DNA of 64,000 bases from assembly GCF_900116295.1 (NCBI RefSeq), contig NZ_FPAF01000010.1, forward strand, positions 1 to 64,000, read 5' to 3'. The translations under genes were made by a program, and so were the position numbers. This document shows positions 35,591 through 44,928 of the stretch, piece after piece. Each line of letters opens with the position of its first letter. Positions within the stretch are counted from its first letter, which is position 1. The DNA comes from Bacillus sp. 103mf (GTDB lineage: Bacteria; Bacillota; Bacilli; Bacillales; Bacillaceae_G). Under the pieces are notes generated by a model. That model ran no database searches and was not told the origin of the DNA. It saw only the letters and a list, made by a program, of their open reading frames with translations.

Positions 35591-37231
35591 TCATCTATCA
35601 CGAAAAGATTCGTTCAACTTTTTCACTTCTTCCTCAATTTTCTTCACATCAATGCGTTCAAATAACGGTGACACATTCAAAATACGAACTGGGCTTTCCA
35701 CCGTACAATTCCATCCGTTCTGGGAAACTCCTAACATTTGTTGCACTTTTGCAGACGAAAACGGAAGAAACGGTGTTAACACTCGGGCAAAATTCACGAT
35801 AAGGTGAATACAGTTTCTCATTGTATCATCGCACGCTATCTTATCCTCTTTTATTTGCTTCCACGGCTGCCTTTCATCGAAATATTTATTCGCGTAGCGA
35901 ATATGTTCAAAAATCGTCTCTAGCGCTTGTTTAAAATGCGCTTTTTCAATAGACTCTTCTACTTCAACGTATAATCCCTTTAGCTTTTCTTCCATTTTCT
36001 CATTCACTTGACCAGTCGGTACAGTATTCTCATAATATTTTTCAAGAAACTTCAACGTTCTATTTACAAAGTTTCCATACGCTCCTAACAATTCACTATT
36101 ATGACTATAAATGAATTCCCGCCATGAAAAATCCGTATCTCGATTTTCAGGTGCGTTTATAGTTAAAAAATAACGGATCGAATCCGGATGATATTCCTTC
36201 AAAATTTCTGGAACCCAAACAGCCCAGTTTTTACTCGTCGATAACTTTCTTTTTTCAACTGTTAAATATTCATTCGAAACAATATATGCAGGTAATGCTT
36301 TCACTTGTATTCCCTGCAAAATAGCTGGCCAAATAATTGTATGAAACGGAATATTATCTTTGCCGTGCACATAATACGTTCGTGTATCCTCTTGCCAAAA
36401 TGGTGAATCATCACTGTTTGTTTCTTGTGCCCATTGTTTACTTGCTGAATAATAACCAGACACAGCCTCGATCCACACATACACCTTCTTATCCTCGTAT
36501 CCAGAAACAGGAACACTCACACCAATTGGTAAATCTCTTGAAACAGCACGGTCTTGTAAACCTTCTTGTAGGTAGCGCAGTGTTAATTGCAGAGCGTTCT
36601 CACGCCACGTACCGCTTTTCTTTACCGCTTCTACATAGTCTTCTAGCTTCTGTTGTAATGACGTTAATGCAAAATAAAAATGCTCTGTCTCCTTAATTGT
36701 CGGCGCAGTGCCGCACAGTTTACATGTTTTCCCCAGCAAATCTATCGGATCTAAAATAGCAGAACATGCATCGCACTGATCACCACGCGCACCTGCACCG
36801 CAATGTGGACAAATCCCTTCGACATAACGATCTGGCAAAAATTGTACACAAGTCTCACAGTATGTTTGCTCTACTGTCTTTTTATAAATCAATCCCTTTT
36901 CTAAAAGCTCTAAGAAAATGCTCTGAACGACTTGATGGTGAGAAACAGAGTCAGTACGAGCATAATAATCATATGAAAAACCAAGCGCTTGAAAACATCG
37001 TTCAAATTCTTCATGATAGCGATCCGCAATTGTTTTGACACTTACCTTCTCCTGCTTAGCGCGAATTGTAATCGGTGTACCGTTACAATCACTTCCCGAT
37101 ACATATAACACATTGTCCCCTTTTAACCGATAATAACGAGCTAAAATATCTCCTGGCAGTAAACCAGCAATATGACCAAGATGCAGCGATCCATTTGCAT
37201 ATGGCCAAGCGCCTCCAATAAAAATATTCAT
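35591..37231 (-). CDS. metG: Second-type methionyl-tRNA synthetase
   Basis: 546 residues, class I. HLGH at residues 17-20; the KMSKS loop is the variant [13 protein letters not shown]. Two CxxC knuckles are present: [32 protein letters not shown] and [11 protein letters not shown], the E. coli-like double zinc arrangement. The C-terminal tRNA-binding EMAP-like domain of the usual Bacillus MetRS is missing. Bacilli of this group carry a second MetRS beside the housekeeping one; such paralogues are known in other Gram-positives to tolerate MetRS inhibitors. A Met T-box controls it. Confidence 0.92.
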   Translation of the reverse strand: MNIFIGGAWPYANGSLHLGHIAGLLPGDILARYYRLKGDNVLYVSGSDCNGTPITIRAKQEKVSVKTIADRYHEEFERCFQALGFSYDYYARTDSVSHHQVVQSIFLELLEKGLIYKKTVEQTYCETCVQFLPDRYVEGICPHCGAGARGDQCDACSAILDPIDLLGKTCKLCGTAPTIKETEHFYFALTSLQQKLEDYVEAVKKSGTWRENALQLTLRYLQEGLQDRAVSRDLPIGVSVPVSGYEDKKVYVWIEAVSGYYSASKQWAQETNSDDSPFWQEDTRTYYVHGKDNIPFHTIIWPAILQGIQVKALPAYIVSNEYLTVEKRKLSTSKNWAVWVPEILKEYHPDSIRYFLTINAPENRDTDFSWREFIYSHNSELLGAYGNFVNRTLKFLEKYYENTVPTGQVNEKMEEKLKGLYVEVEESIEKAHFKQALETIFEHIRYANKYFDERQPWKQIKEDKIACDDTMRNCIHLIVNFARVLTPFLPFSSAKVQQMLGVSQNGWNCTVESPVRILNVSPLFERIDVKKIEEEVKKLNESFRDR

Positions 37232-37253
37232 CCTACATTCCTCCTTTAAAAAT

Positions 37254-37540
37254 AAAAAAGCCTCGTCCTTATCTTCTAAAAAGATAAGGACGAGGCTGTA
37301 TATACAGTCGTGGTACCACCTTATTTCGTCAATTGCTCACACAATTGACCTCTACAAGTACGGAGCAATCATTGCTCGTATACTGTGACTTTGATAACGA
37401 GAGTCAACGCTCGTCGCCGCCTACTATTATCAAGTGATAAGTTCAGGACGAAGCTCAGAGGCCATTGTTCAAATGATCATTCTTGCTTCTTTTCAGCTCC
37501 CGAAGCTCTCTGGAAAGAATGGGGTCATTCTACTTTTCCT
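37254..37540 (-). promoter_or_regulatory. T-box leader of metG (methionine)
   Basis: Antiterminator AAGGTGGTACCACG (37309-37322), terminator AGCCTCGTCCTTATC / GATAAGGACGAGGCT with a T-run (37254-37297), and Stem I with CCAGAGAGC and a loop GAATGATCATTTGAAC that presents ATG as specifier. All conserved blocks are present; the 5' limit is approximate. Confidence 0.92.
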
Positions 37541-37673
37541 CTTCAACGCTTTTCATATGTAATATACATTGTATGAAAATTGTACAGAAAAATCAAACTT
37601 TTTTGGAAATAAAAAGCAGGATTTTTCACCTTTATAAGGAAACTATATACCTTCACAGAAAGGAGCGATAGGA

Positions 37674-38474
37674 TTGAATCAACAACAATTAAGTGCAATG
37701 AATAAAACAGGATGGAACAAATCGGCTTATGAAGCTTGGACAAATCGCCACGGAACGCCGTATTCTTACGGAAAACAAATACGAGAAAATCCCGCTGCTG
37801 AGGTCGCTTATTATTTGCCTTACATAGATGATGTACGAGGAAAACGAATTATAAATCTAATGGGATCAAAAGGGAGTAAGGCGGTTGCCTTGTCATTGCT
37901 AGGAGCAGAGGTAACGGTCGTCGATATTTCAGAGAGCAACGCAAAATATGCGAGAGAGCTTGCCGCAGCTGCCAAAACACATATTGAATACATTGTGTCT
38001 GATGTGCTCCATATCCAAAAAACAATCGGCTCATTTGATGTAGTATTACTCGAGCTTGGTGTGCTCCACTATTTCATAGATTTAAAGCCTTTATTTACAA
38101 TCATTTCTCAATTACTAAAACAAGGTGGAACATTTATTTTACGCGACTATCATCCACTGTACACAAAACTAGTGCAAATAGAAAATAACGAAGTAGTTGC
38201 AAGTGGCAATTATTTTCATGAAGATGTAATCGAAGTAGATGTAGCCTACAGTATGCTCTTATCAGAAACAGAGCGTAACTCTTTACCCAAAAACATGATT
38301 CGCAGATGGACATTAGGCGAAATTGTAACAAAAATTGCGCAATCGGGACTCCGCATCGAGGAGCTCACAGAAGAATGCGGTCCAAAACAAAAATGGGTCT
38401 TCCCCCCTCATGCTCCGAATGGAATTGAAGATCGTATCCCTGGACTTTATACACTTATCGCCAAAAATATATAG
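37674..38474 (+). CDS. SAM-dependent methyltransferase
   Basis: 266 residues starting at TTG with AAAGGAGCGATA ideally placed 8 bases upstream. Class I fold: motif I INLMGSKGSKAVALSLLGAE, then VTVVDISESNAKYARELAAA, and post-I FDVVLLELGVLHYFIDLKPL. The N-terminus (GWNKSAYEAWTNRHGTPYSYG) is typical of a Bacillus group annotated simply as class I SAM methyltransferases. Substrate unknown; motif I is MGSKGS instead of GxGxG. Confidence 0.85.
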   Translation: MNQQQLSAMNKTGWNKSAYEAWTNRHGTPYSYGKQIRENPAAEVAYYLPYIDDVRGKRIINLMGSKGSKAVALSLLGAEVTVVDISESNAKYARELAAAAKTHIEYIVSDVLHIQKTIGSFDVVLLELGVLHYFIDLKPLFTIISQLLKQGGTFILRDYHPLYTKLVQIENNEVVASGNYFHEDVIEVDVAYSMLLSETERNSLPKNMIRRWTLGEIVTKIAQSGLRIEELTEECGPKQKWVFPPHAPNGIEDRIPGLYTLIAKNI

Positions 38475-38635
38475 AAAAACTCTCTTCAAAAATGAGGAGA
38501 GCTTCTGTTTTTTGACGACACAGTCAAAAGAGTATAAGAACAAGCTTTATCATCAATTGTAAAACAAATTAATATAGTTGCTTCTCAAATGGTCTTATTT
38601 CATTACAGCTCCTTTTGGTGGAAAAACATTTTCTT

Positions 38636-39223
38636 TTAATCATTTTTTATCCACTCTGACTTACTCAATCTATAGTGATTATATCGTTCATTTTCTATCG
38701 TCTGTTGACGTAGATAAGTAAATCCACATTTTTCAATAACTTTATTTGATGAAATGTTGTTAATTAAAGCTACTGCGTTAAGGACATCTAAATTTGTATT
38801 TGCAAACAAATAGTCAATCAATCCTTTAGTCGCTTTAGTAGCGTAGCCTTTCTTTTGATGTTCACTTGAGATGGCATACATAATTTCTCTATTCGGTAAA
38901 GGTAGCTCATCTTTAATCCCTGTACAGCACCAGCCAATAAATTCATCTGTGTCTTTAATAAATACTCCCAGTTTTAAAAAATGACCATCTATGTTTGAGG
39001 TATTTGTAGCTGCATCAAGAAATGCTTTATTTGCTGGTATTTCATAATTAGTAATCCAATCAACCCTTTGTTCTTTTGTTGATTTCCAGTCTGGCAAGAA
39101 ATTAAATATTTCAGGTTGATTTGAGATTTTATATATACTTTCTGCATCTTCAATGGAAAACTCTTGAAGATATATATCACTGCAATCTAATCTAAATAAT
39201 CTTTCTGAAGTTTTATGCCCCAT
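38636..39223 (-). CDS. GNAT-family N-acetyltransferase (RimJ/RimL type)
   Basis: 195 residues. Begins with a long strand segment (LFRLDCSDIYLQEFSIEDAE), then GWCCTGIKDELPLPNREIMY and the acetyl-CoA loop AISSEHQKKGYATKATKGLI (QxxGxA motif), ending VIEKCGFTYLRQQTIENERY. Substrate could be a ribosomal N-terminus or a small molecule. Upstream 39224-39628 is AT-rich with no recognised element. Confidence 0.88.
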   Translation of the reverse strand: MGHKTSERLFRLDCSDIYLQEFSIEDAESIYKISNQPEIFNFLPDWKSTKEQRVDWITNYEIPANKAFLDAATNTSNIDGHFLKLGVFIKDTDEFIGWCCTGIKDELPLPNREIMYAISSEHQKKGYATKATKGLIDYLFANTNLDVLNAVALINNISSNKVIEKCGFTYLRQQTIENERYNHYRLSKSEWIKND

Positions 39224-39628
39224 AACGCTTCCCCTTGTATGTCATATTTTCATTACTTATTTTATTAAACTGCCCTTTAATTGAATAAAGGAAATTTATC
39301 ATTTCTCTTTATAATTTAACATAAATTACCTATAAATCCTAAAATTTTCTTTTCACATCTTATATGACCAAAGTCGCACATAAACTATGATTTCACTTTT
39401 AATAACCTACTAAATTATTTTGCAATAAAAAGTTGAGCATAAAACCTCTGCACTTTCATACGCAATTTACTGTACTATTTCTATTGTTTCTCCACGTTAT
39501 CCGAACTACTTATTGTTATGAGGAATGCTTTTTTTCTATATGAAAAATACTATGAGCTAGATCACTGCATCTTTATTGCAAATCCATTATAATGAGAACA
39601 AATATCAATTATTAATAGAGGTGCTTAT

Positions 39629-39943
39629 ATGTCTCAAACTTTGGAAGATAAAGTATATGCCAATTTAGAAGCTGTTATTGATCCTGAGCTTGGCGTCGAT
39701 ATTATAAATCTTGGGTTAGTATATGATGTCACAACTGACGAACAGCATAATGCTGTTATTACAATGACAATGACTTCTATTGGTTGTCCAATGGCTGGAC
39801 AAATCGTGTCTGATGTCAAAAAGGTATTAGCAACAAATGTTCCTGAATTAAATGAAATTGAAGTAAATGTTGTTTGGAATCCGCCATGGACAAAAGATCG
39901 CATGTCCCGATTTGCTAAAATTGCATTAGGCATTCGTGATTAA
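39629..39943 (+). CDS. SufT/MIP18-family Fe-S maturation factor (YitW-like)
   Basis: 104 residues, DUF59. Diagnostic DPELGVDIINLGLVYDV near the N-terminus, TMTSIGCPMAGQIVSDV with the conserved Cys, and VWNPPWTKDRMSRFAKIALG at the end. Members help in loading Fe-S clusters onto targets. ATG behind AGAGGTGCTTAT. Single-gene unit with its own terminator. Confidence 0.9.
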   Translation: MSQTLEDKVYANLEAVIDPELGVDIINLGLVYDVTTDEQHNAVITMTMTSIGCPMAGQIVSDVKKVLATNVPELNEIEVNVVWNPPWTKDRMSRFAKIALGIRD

Positions 39944-39947
39944 ACGA

Positions 39948-39982
39948 TAAAAAAGACCTGATATGAAATCAGGTCTTTTCGT
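39948..39982 (+). terminator. Terminator after the DUF59 gene
   Basis: AAAGACCTGAT / ATCAGGTCTTTT arms with T-rich end. Confidence 0.85.
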
Positions 39983-39984
39983 TT

Positions 39985-40110
39985 CTTACCCCGCATTAAC
40001 GGGCAGTAAATGATGGGAAAACCAGGAAGAAAACTGCCCGTAAAAGCCCGATTGGGCGGGCTTTCCATCAGTGGGGGATGAAGAATCCCCACTGACGGAA
40101 GTTTCACTTT
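39985..40110 (+). repeat. IS200/IS605-like non-autonomous repeat (family C)
   Basis: Starts CCCGCATTAACGGGCAGTAA, includes AAAGCCCGATTGGGCGGGCT, a GTGGGGGATGAAGAATCCCCA hairpin (split here as GTGGGGGAT, ATCCCCAC), and ends CGGAAGTTTCACTTTA. The end touches the protease stop codon. Family C copies at 54616 (inverted), 61377 and 63758 share both ends. Confidence 0.75.
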
Positions 40111-41758
40111 ATTTTACTCCTACTGCATCGTATGCTTTCTTTACAGCTTGTACTTCTTTAGAATTTTGGCCATATAAATCTGTAGCCGCTTGAATTGCAG
40201 CTTGGCGCATCATGCTAAAGTTTGAGTTTGCAGTTAAATATTTTGTAAGAGCGCGGTAATAAATTTTTTCTGTTGCTTCGCGGCCTACACCATTTACAGT
40301 AACATCGTAATGCGTACCACCTTCAGAAACTAAGTGTGCCGCTTTGTTGTTAATGCTGCTATTAATATGAACACCGCCATTATCAATCGTTCCTTTGTAG
40401 CGCTTACTATAATGATCAGGATAGCCTTCACTTGGCTTTAATGGATTTGGAATAGAAGCCGGATTACTTAAAGAACGCAGTACAGTTCCTCGCATCTCTG
40501 GTGCATAAATATCTTCTCCCATATCCCAATCATCACGGTCAACCATTGCACCCATAATATCAGATAACGATTCATTTAATGCGCCAGATTCATTTCTATA
40601 TTCTAGATTTGCAGAGTACTCTGTTACTGCGTGAGTGAGCTCATGCGCAATAACATCAAGTCCTGCTGAGAATGGAATAAATTCTTTTCCATCACCGTCT
40701 CCGTACATCATTTGGATACCGTTCCACCCTGCATTATCCCAGTTCTTTCCTACGTGAACAGTAGAAATTAATTTTGCCCCTTCATTATCATAGGAATTAC
40801 GATTAAATGTTTTCTTATAATAATCGTATACTTTCGCAGCGTTAGCATGAGCATCGACAGCTGCTTTATCCTCAAAGAATTTGTTTTTGCTCTCAACTTC
40901 ATACCCTGTATATCCGAACCATTGCGACAATAAATCAAATAAATATGGATTCATATTTTTCGCATCGAATGTATGAACGCCTTGTCCACGCGTACCATCA
41001 AATAAGTGAAAAGCACCTGTTTTTTCATTTCGGGACATTTCAAACATTGTGCGATTTCCTGATACACCGTAACCAAACCCAGTAATATGATCAATCGCAT
41101 TATACTTCTCAATTACATTTCCGTTTGTTGCATCAACGAAATAATGCCAATAGCCTGGTGCTGGATTTGAAGTAGATGCTTTTACAAGATAAGAAAGATA
41201 ATATTGTCCATCTTTTTCATATACATATAAATCTTTCTTAATACCATCATAGTTATCTACTTTTCCAATTTCTTTCTCGATACCGGCCTTTGCAATATTT
41301 ACGGCCTCATCTTCTGAAATGCTCGCAGATGATGGGATATTTTTATTTTCTAAATTCGGAATAACTTGTCCGAAAAATGCTTTTACATTATTATCTTTAT
41401 CTAGCGTTACTGTTTGATCAGATCCATATACAGAAACACCATTATGTTTTTCAATAAGCTTCACATGTGTTGTTTCTGCTTCTGCATCTTTTTCTTCGCT
41501 AACGACCTCAAAATGTTTCTCAATATTTCCCGCTAATTTAAACATATCTTTTTTACTTTTTAAATACTCAAACACCGTTTCTTTTTTATCTAATCCTTCC
41601 GGTGCTTTCCACTCTTCCCCAATATAAGATGGTGTCTGGAACTCTTGGTTGTATTGAATTTTTTGCTCATCTGCATATGTACGTGACGTACCTAATGTCG
41701 CAAATGCTCCTAAAGCCATAGACAAAGCTAACGTTGAAGATAGAACCTTCTTTTTCAA
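40109..41758 (-). CDS. nprB: Neutral metalloprotease (bacillolysin, M4 thermolysin family)
   Basis: 549 residues from a TTG at 41758 (GGGGAG 8 bases upstream); an earlier TTG is too close to that site. Secretion signal ending near SRTYADEQ, an FTP/PepSY propeptide to about residue 230, then the thermolysin domain with zinc motif VIAHELTHAVTEY (about residues 369-381) and the third-ligand motif GALNESLSDIMG. Catalytic His region NGGVHINSSINNKAAHL. Secreted protease; differs in sequence from the main NprA-type of this group. The stop codon overlaps the end of a family C repeat. Confidence 0.93.
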   Translation of the reverse strand: MKKKVLSSTLALSMALGAFATLGTSRTYADEQKIQYNQEFQTPSYIGEEWKAPEGLDKKETVFEYLKSKKDMFKLAGNIEKHFEVVSEEKDAEAETTHVKLIEKHNGVSVYGSDQTVTLDKDNNVKAFFGQVIPNLENKNIPSSASISEDEAVNIAKAGIEKEIGKVDNYDGIKKDLYVYEKDGQYYLSYLVKASTSNPAPGYWHYFVDATNGNVIEKYNAIDHITGFGYGVSGNRTMFEMSRNEKTGAFHLFDGTRGQGVHTFDAKNMNPYLFDLLSQWFGYTGYEVESKNKFFEDKAAVDAHANAAKVYDYYKKTFNRNSYDNEGAKLISTVHVGKNWDNAGWNGIQMMYGDGDGKEFIPFSAGLDVIAHELTHAVTEYSANLEYRNESGALNESLSDIMGAMVDRDDWDMGEDIYAPEMRGTVLRSLSNPASIPNPLKPSEGYPDHYSKRYKGTIDNGGVHINSSINNKAAHLVSEGGTHYDVTVNGVGREATEKIYYRALTKYLTANSNFSMMRQAAIQAATDLYGQNSKEVQAVKKAYDAVGVK

Positions 41759-41871
41759 AAACAACACTCCCCATCCCTAAATTGTTTGACACTTTTATAC
41801 AGTTCTAGAGAAATTAGCAATAACCTTTAATTGAATTTTTAGAAAATTTAGACAGAATATTCAAAAAAAAT

Positions 41872-41897
41872 AGTAGCGTCCTTTTTAGACGCTACTC
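41872..41897 (-). terminator. Terminator after the pirin gene
   Basis: AGTAGCGTC / GACGCTACT stem followed by ATTTTTTTTG on the minus strand. Confidence 0.85.
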
Positions 41898-41908
41898 GCT
41901 TACTACAA

Positions 41909-42607
41909 TTATTGTTTCTTCATCTCAATTACCAAATAATGAGCTGTTTCCGTTGCTTGAATGTGAATATCTTCCGCAATTACTTCTGCTGCATCTCTCA
42001 TCCCTAATGTTTCACCATTCACAACGCCGCCTCCTTCAATTTGAACCAAATAAGCTTGACGCCCTTCACCAACTGAGAACACAATCTCTTTTCCTTTTTC
42101 TAAAGCAAGAGAGTACAAGTTTGCATCTTGATGAATTTCAATCGGTGCACCGCCATCAATTGGTGAAACCATGTGGAACCATGTATTCTCACGTTTATCC
42201 CAATCAAATTTAAATTCACCATAATTTGGTGTATGACCAGCACGGTCTGGTAAAACCCAAATTTGCAGAAGACGCAATGTTTCATCGCCTAAATTGTGTT
42301 CACTATGGAAGACGCCTGTTCCAGCACTCATATATTGCACATGTCCACGCTCAATTGTTCCGCGGTTTCCCATACTATCTTGGTGTGTTAATGCCCCGTC
42401 TACTACATAAGAAATAATCTCCATATCACGATGCGGATGCATCTCAAATCCTGTTTGTGCTGCTACTAAATCATCGTTAATAACGCGAAGTGCACCAAAT
42501 CTCATATTATTTGGGTTGTAGTAATCTGCAAATGAAAAATGAAAATGTGTATTTAACCAACCGTGATTTGCTCTTCCCATTTGTTTATGATCAATTTTTT
42601 TAAACAT
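41909..42607 (-). CDS. Pirin-family protein
   Basis: 232 residues from the ATG at 42607 (GAGGTGAAAAAT upstream). Bicupin fold; metal-binding motif FEMHPHRDMEIISYVVDG with two His and Glu, then HQDSMGNRGTIERGHVQYMS and GTGVFHSEHN. Related to quercetinase-like YhhW/YxaG proteins. A remnant of a MarR regulator lies just upstream, suggesting loss of a quinone- or phenol-responsive control. Confidence 0.92.
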   Translation of the reverse strand: MFKKIDHKQMGRANHGWLNTHFHFSFADYYNPNNMRFGALRVINDDLVAAQTGFEMHPHRDMEIISYVVDGALTHQDSMGNRGTIERGHVQYMSAGTGVFHSEHNLGDETLRLLQIWVLPDRAGHTPNYGEFKFDWDKRENTWFHMVSPIDGGAPIEIHQDANLYSLALEKGKEIVFSVGEGRQAYLVQIEGGGVVNGETLGMRDAAEVIAEDIHIQATETAHYLVIEMKKQ

Positions 42608-42656
42608 ATTTTTCACCTCATATTATCTCGAATCCGAGATATTTATTTAAAATTTT

Positions 42657-42731
42657 TTATAACTGTAACTTTCTTAATAATTCCAGCAGTTGCTTCTGCT
42701 CCTCACGAGTGAGCTTATAAAATTGGATTGC
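42657..42731 (-). pseudogene. C-terminal remnant of a MarR-family regulator
   Basis: A 24-codon open stretch ending in TAA encodes AIQFYKLTREEQKQLLELLR then KLQL, the closing helix of MarR proteins. A stop codon precedes it in frame and no helix-turn-helix is upstream. In related genomes pirin genes often neighbour MarR/DUF24 regulators. Nothing else recognised in 42732-42938 except a GGGGGAAC/GCCCCC hairpin near 42748-42775. Confidence 0.5.
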
Positions 42732-42938
42732 TTAAAAACTTTCTTACGGGGGAACTACTTCTGTCTGCCCCCTGTCCGATTTATACTAATTCATTAAATT
42801 GTGCAGCAGAAAAATCTTATCTTTTACATGTTGATTCATCTCACTAAGCTTTGTAACTACAGTTTAGAACTAAACTTAATAAATGTCAATTACTTTCTTT
42901 TTGTAAGTTTAAAACTAAAATATAGTATATACTATGTT

Positions 42939-43379
42939 TTAGTTCACATACCTTCTCCTATATTCTCTCAGCTTTCTCTTCGCAAACACCCTTGCATCTT
43001 TTTCAATCCACCGCTTTTCATACATTTCATCCCCAACATACAATAACTTATGTTCATGCTGCATATCATGCCGAAACTCATGCAACAATGTTTCTAATAC
43101 ATTCTCATACTTCTCCCACATACAAACAAAAATGAGCCGCTTTTCTTTATGATAAAATCCGCTCAAAGGAAATAAAAATTCTTCTTCCTCTTCTCCTAAT
43201 CGTATTAACACATCATTCGTTTCGCACGTATCACAGAAAATAACAGGTACCTCACGTCGTTCAATTAACGAGAAAACATCCCTCTTTACTTGATTTATAT
43301 CCCATGGAAAATTGTCATCAAGTACATACCAGTTCCCAGCTTGTTGATATATCTTTTGAAATGGGAGCTGCATTTTCAT
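42939..43379 (-). CDS. Hypothetical protein with an HExxH zinc-binding motif
   Basis: 146 residues, ATG behind GAAAGGAGA. C-terminal half has LLHEFRHDMQHEHKLLYVGD (HEFRH) and later WIEKDARVFAKRKLRE, where a Glu/Asp downstream could be the third zinc ligand, as in small gluzincin-like proteins. N-terminal half has CDTCETND and strands without known domain. I think of a DUF3920-type Bacillus protein, without certainty. Protease activity is inference. Confidence 0.65.
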   Translation of the reverse strand: MKMQLPFQKIYQQAGNWYVLDDNFPWDINQVKRDVFSLIERREVPVIFCDTCETNDVLIRLGEEEEEFLFPLSGFYHKEKRLIFVCMWEKYENVLETLLHEFRHDMQHEHKLLYVGDEMYEKRWIEKDARVFAKRKLREYRRRYVN

Positions 43380-43505
43380 TCTCCTTTCTCTTTACTCTCT
43401 GTTACTTGTATGTCACATTAGCTTTTATTTTAAACATACATGTGCGTCACAAAATATTTTAAAATTATATATGCAAAAAGAGTTGATTTTATACCTGTTA
43501 TTAGA

Positions 43506-43520
43506 TTATAATAATTATAA
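43506..43520. promoter_or_regulatory. Perfect PerR box upstream of dps
   Basis: TTATAATAATTATAA equals the PerR consensus TTATAATNATTATAA, 86 bases before the Dps start. PerR represses peroxide-stress genes until oxidised by H2O2, so dps should be peroxide-inducible. Confidence 0.85.
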
Positions 43521-43529
43521 ATTAGTAAA

Positions 43530-43611
43530 TAGTATAAAATAATAATTTAAAAAGAAATTGACCACATTAACAAACAGTATAATAATTTAAAAGGGGATTG
43601 ATTACATGAAC
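43530..43611 (+). repeat. Duplicated 5' leader of dps
   Basis: AGTATAAAATAATAATTTAA followed by AAGAAATTGACCACATTAAC is repeated as AGTATAATAATTTAAAAGG, GGATTGATTACATGAAC. The second copy carries the working ribosome site and ATG; in the first the ATG is ATT. Confidence 0.6.
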
Positions 43612-44046
43612 ACACAAGTAATTGAAGTATTAAACAAACAAGTAGCAAACTGGAACGTTTTATTCACAAAATTACACAACTTCCACTGGTACGTTACAGG
43701 ACCTCAATTCTTTACACTTCATGAGAAATTCGAACAACTTTATACAGAAGCAGCTACGCACATCGATGAAATCGCAGAACGTATTTTAGCAATTGGCGGC
43801 AAACCAGTAGCAACAATGAAAGAATACTTAACATTATCTTCTGTTCAAGAGGCAGATTACGGAGAAACTGCAGAAGGGATGGTCGAAGCGATTATGAAGG
43901 ACTACGAAATGATGCTAAGCGAACTAAAAAAAGGCATGGAAATCGCACAAGATACAGACGATGAAATGACATCTGACCTACTACTTGGCATCTACACAGA
44001 ACTTGAAAAACACGCATGGATGCTGCGCGCATTCTTGAATCAATAA
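43606..44046 (+). CDS. dps: Dps-family DNA-protecting ferritin-like protein
   Basis: 146 residues. Dodecameric mini-ferritin that oxidises iron with H2O2 and protects DNA. Ferroxidase residues in [20 protein letters not shown] and [20 protein letters not shown] are intact. ATG with AAGGGGATTGATTAC. PerR box and duplicated leader upstream. B. cereus-group genomes usually have two Dps proteins; this is of the shorter Dlp type. A family B repeat follows the stop codon. Confidence 0.94.
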   Translation: MNTQVIEVLNKQVANWNVLFTKLHNFHWYVTGPQFFTLHEKFEQLYTEAATHIDEIAERILAIGGKPVATMKEYLTLSSVQEADYGETAEGMVEAIMKDYEMMLSELKKGMEIAQDTDDEMTSDLLLGIYTELEKHAWMLRAFLNQ

Positions 44047-44235
44047 GAAAAGCAGAGCCGACTGTTTAGCCCCGTTGGCTAAGGTTCTTTCACACAGAAG
44101 GTGCTTTTTGCCTCAGCGGAAGGCGCGAAACGACCGCCTGTTCTAGCCGCTGGAGCTGGATCATAAGAAAAGCGGTGCCAATATATCGGCGATTCGACAC
44201 AATATAAAAATCCTTCGATAATATTCGACAAGAAG
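44047..44235 (+). repeat. Family B repeat, then a CGCCGATATAT-type fragment
   Basis: GAAAAGCAGAGCCGACTGTT, interior hairpin CTTTCACACAGAAGGTGC/TTTTGCCTCAGCGGAAGG, then GAAACGACCGCC, TTCTAGCCGCTGGAGCTGGA and a truncated second start at 44165. It is followed by AATATATCGGCGATTCGACA, the inverted counterpart of 17883-17905. Confidence 0.75.
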
Positions 44236-44245
44236 AATATACAAA

Positions 44246-44277
44246 AAACCGAGTGGGACACCCCACTCGGTTTTTCA
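44246..44277 (-). terminator. Terminator after the LOG gene
   Basis: AAAACCGAGTGGG / CCCACTCGGTTTT arms with T-run on both strands. Confidence 0.9.
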
Positions 44278-44856
44278 TCATGTTAACTGTTTCCACTTAT
44301 TACCCATAACTGGCCTTTTGTAACTCTTCATCTGCACAAATAATTCGTTAGCTGTTTGTGCAGAAACAAGCAATTCTTTATTTGATGGATTCATAAATCC
44401 TTCTTCTGCTGCACGGTCCACCATTTGTAATAATGGTGTGTAGAATTCTGCAATGTTGAGCAATCCAACAGGCTTTTCATGAATCCCGATTTGTGACCAA
44501 CATACAACTTCAAACAACTCTTCAAATGTTCCATATCCACCTGGCAATGCAATAAATGCATCAGCAAGTTCACTCATTTTCGATTTTCTTTCATGCATTG
44601 TTTCTACTTCGATTAGTTTCGTTAAACCGTGGTGAACAATTTCTCCTCTAAATAACCCACGCGGCATGATGCCTGTTACACGGCCCCCTAGCTCTAATAC
44701 TTGATTTGCTACTTCTCCCATTAATCCAACACAAGAGCCGCCGTATACAAGCTCTATATTATTTTGAACTAGTATCTTTCCAAGCTGACGAGCTTCTGTT
44801 TGAAATTCTAGACGCTCCCCAACATTCGATCCTGCAAACACACAAATCCGTTTCAT
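44278..44856 (-). CDS. LOG-family nucleotide 5'-monophosphate phosphoribohydrolase
   Basis: 192 residues. Signature PGGYGTFEELFEVVCWSQIG with the catalytic Glu, and METMHERKSKM with the conserved Arg. N-terminal Rossmann stretch ICVFAGSNVGERLEF. Splits nucleoside monophosphates to base and ribose phosphate; formerly annotated as lysine decarboxylase. Similar to YvdD of B. subtilis. Divergent from the MazG-like gene. Confidence 0.92.
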   Translation of the reverse strand: MKRICVFAGSNVGERLEFQTEARQLGKILVQNNIELVYGGSCVGLMGEVANQVLELGGRVTGIMPRGLFRGEIVHHGLTKLIEVETMHERKSKMSELADAFIALPGGYGTFEELFEVVCWSQIGIHEKPVGLLNIAEFYTPLLQMVDRAAEEGFMNPSNKELLVSAQTANELFVQMKSYKRPVMGNKWKQLT

Positions 44857-44928
44857 TCCGCCACCCCAAAACTATATATTGTTATGCTACAATGTAATCA
44901 TACTACATATTGGGAGGATGAGAAAAGG

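Noticed and set aside
36337-37038. Plus-strand ORFs opposite metG
   Set aside because: Antisense shadows of the MetRS frame.
44079-44296. Two short minus-strand ORFs in the repeat next to dps
   Set aside because: Made of family B repeat sequence and the LOG terminator, not genes.
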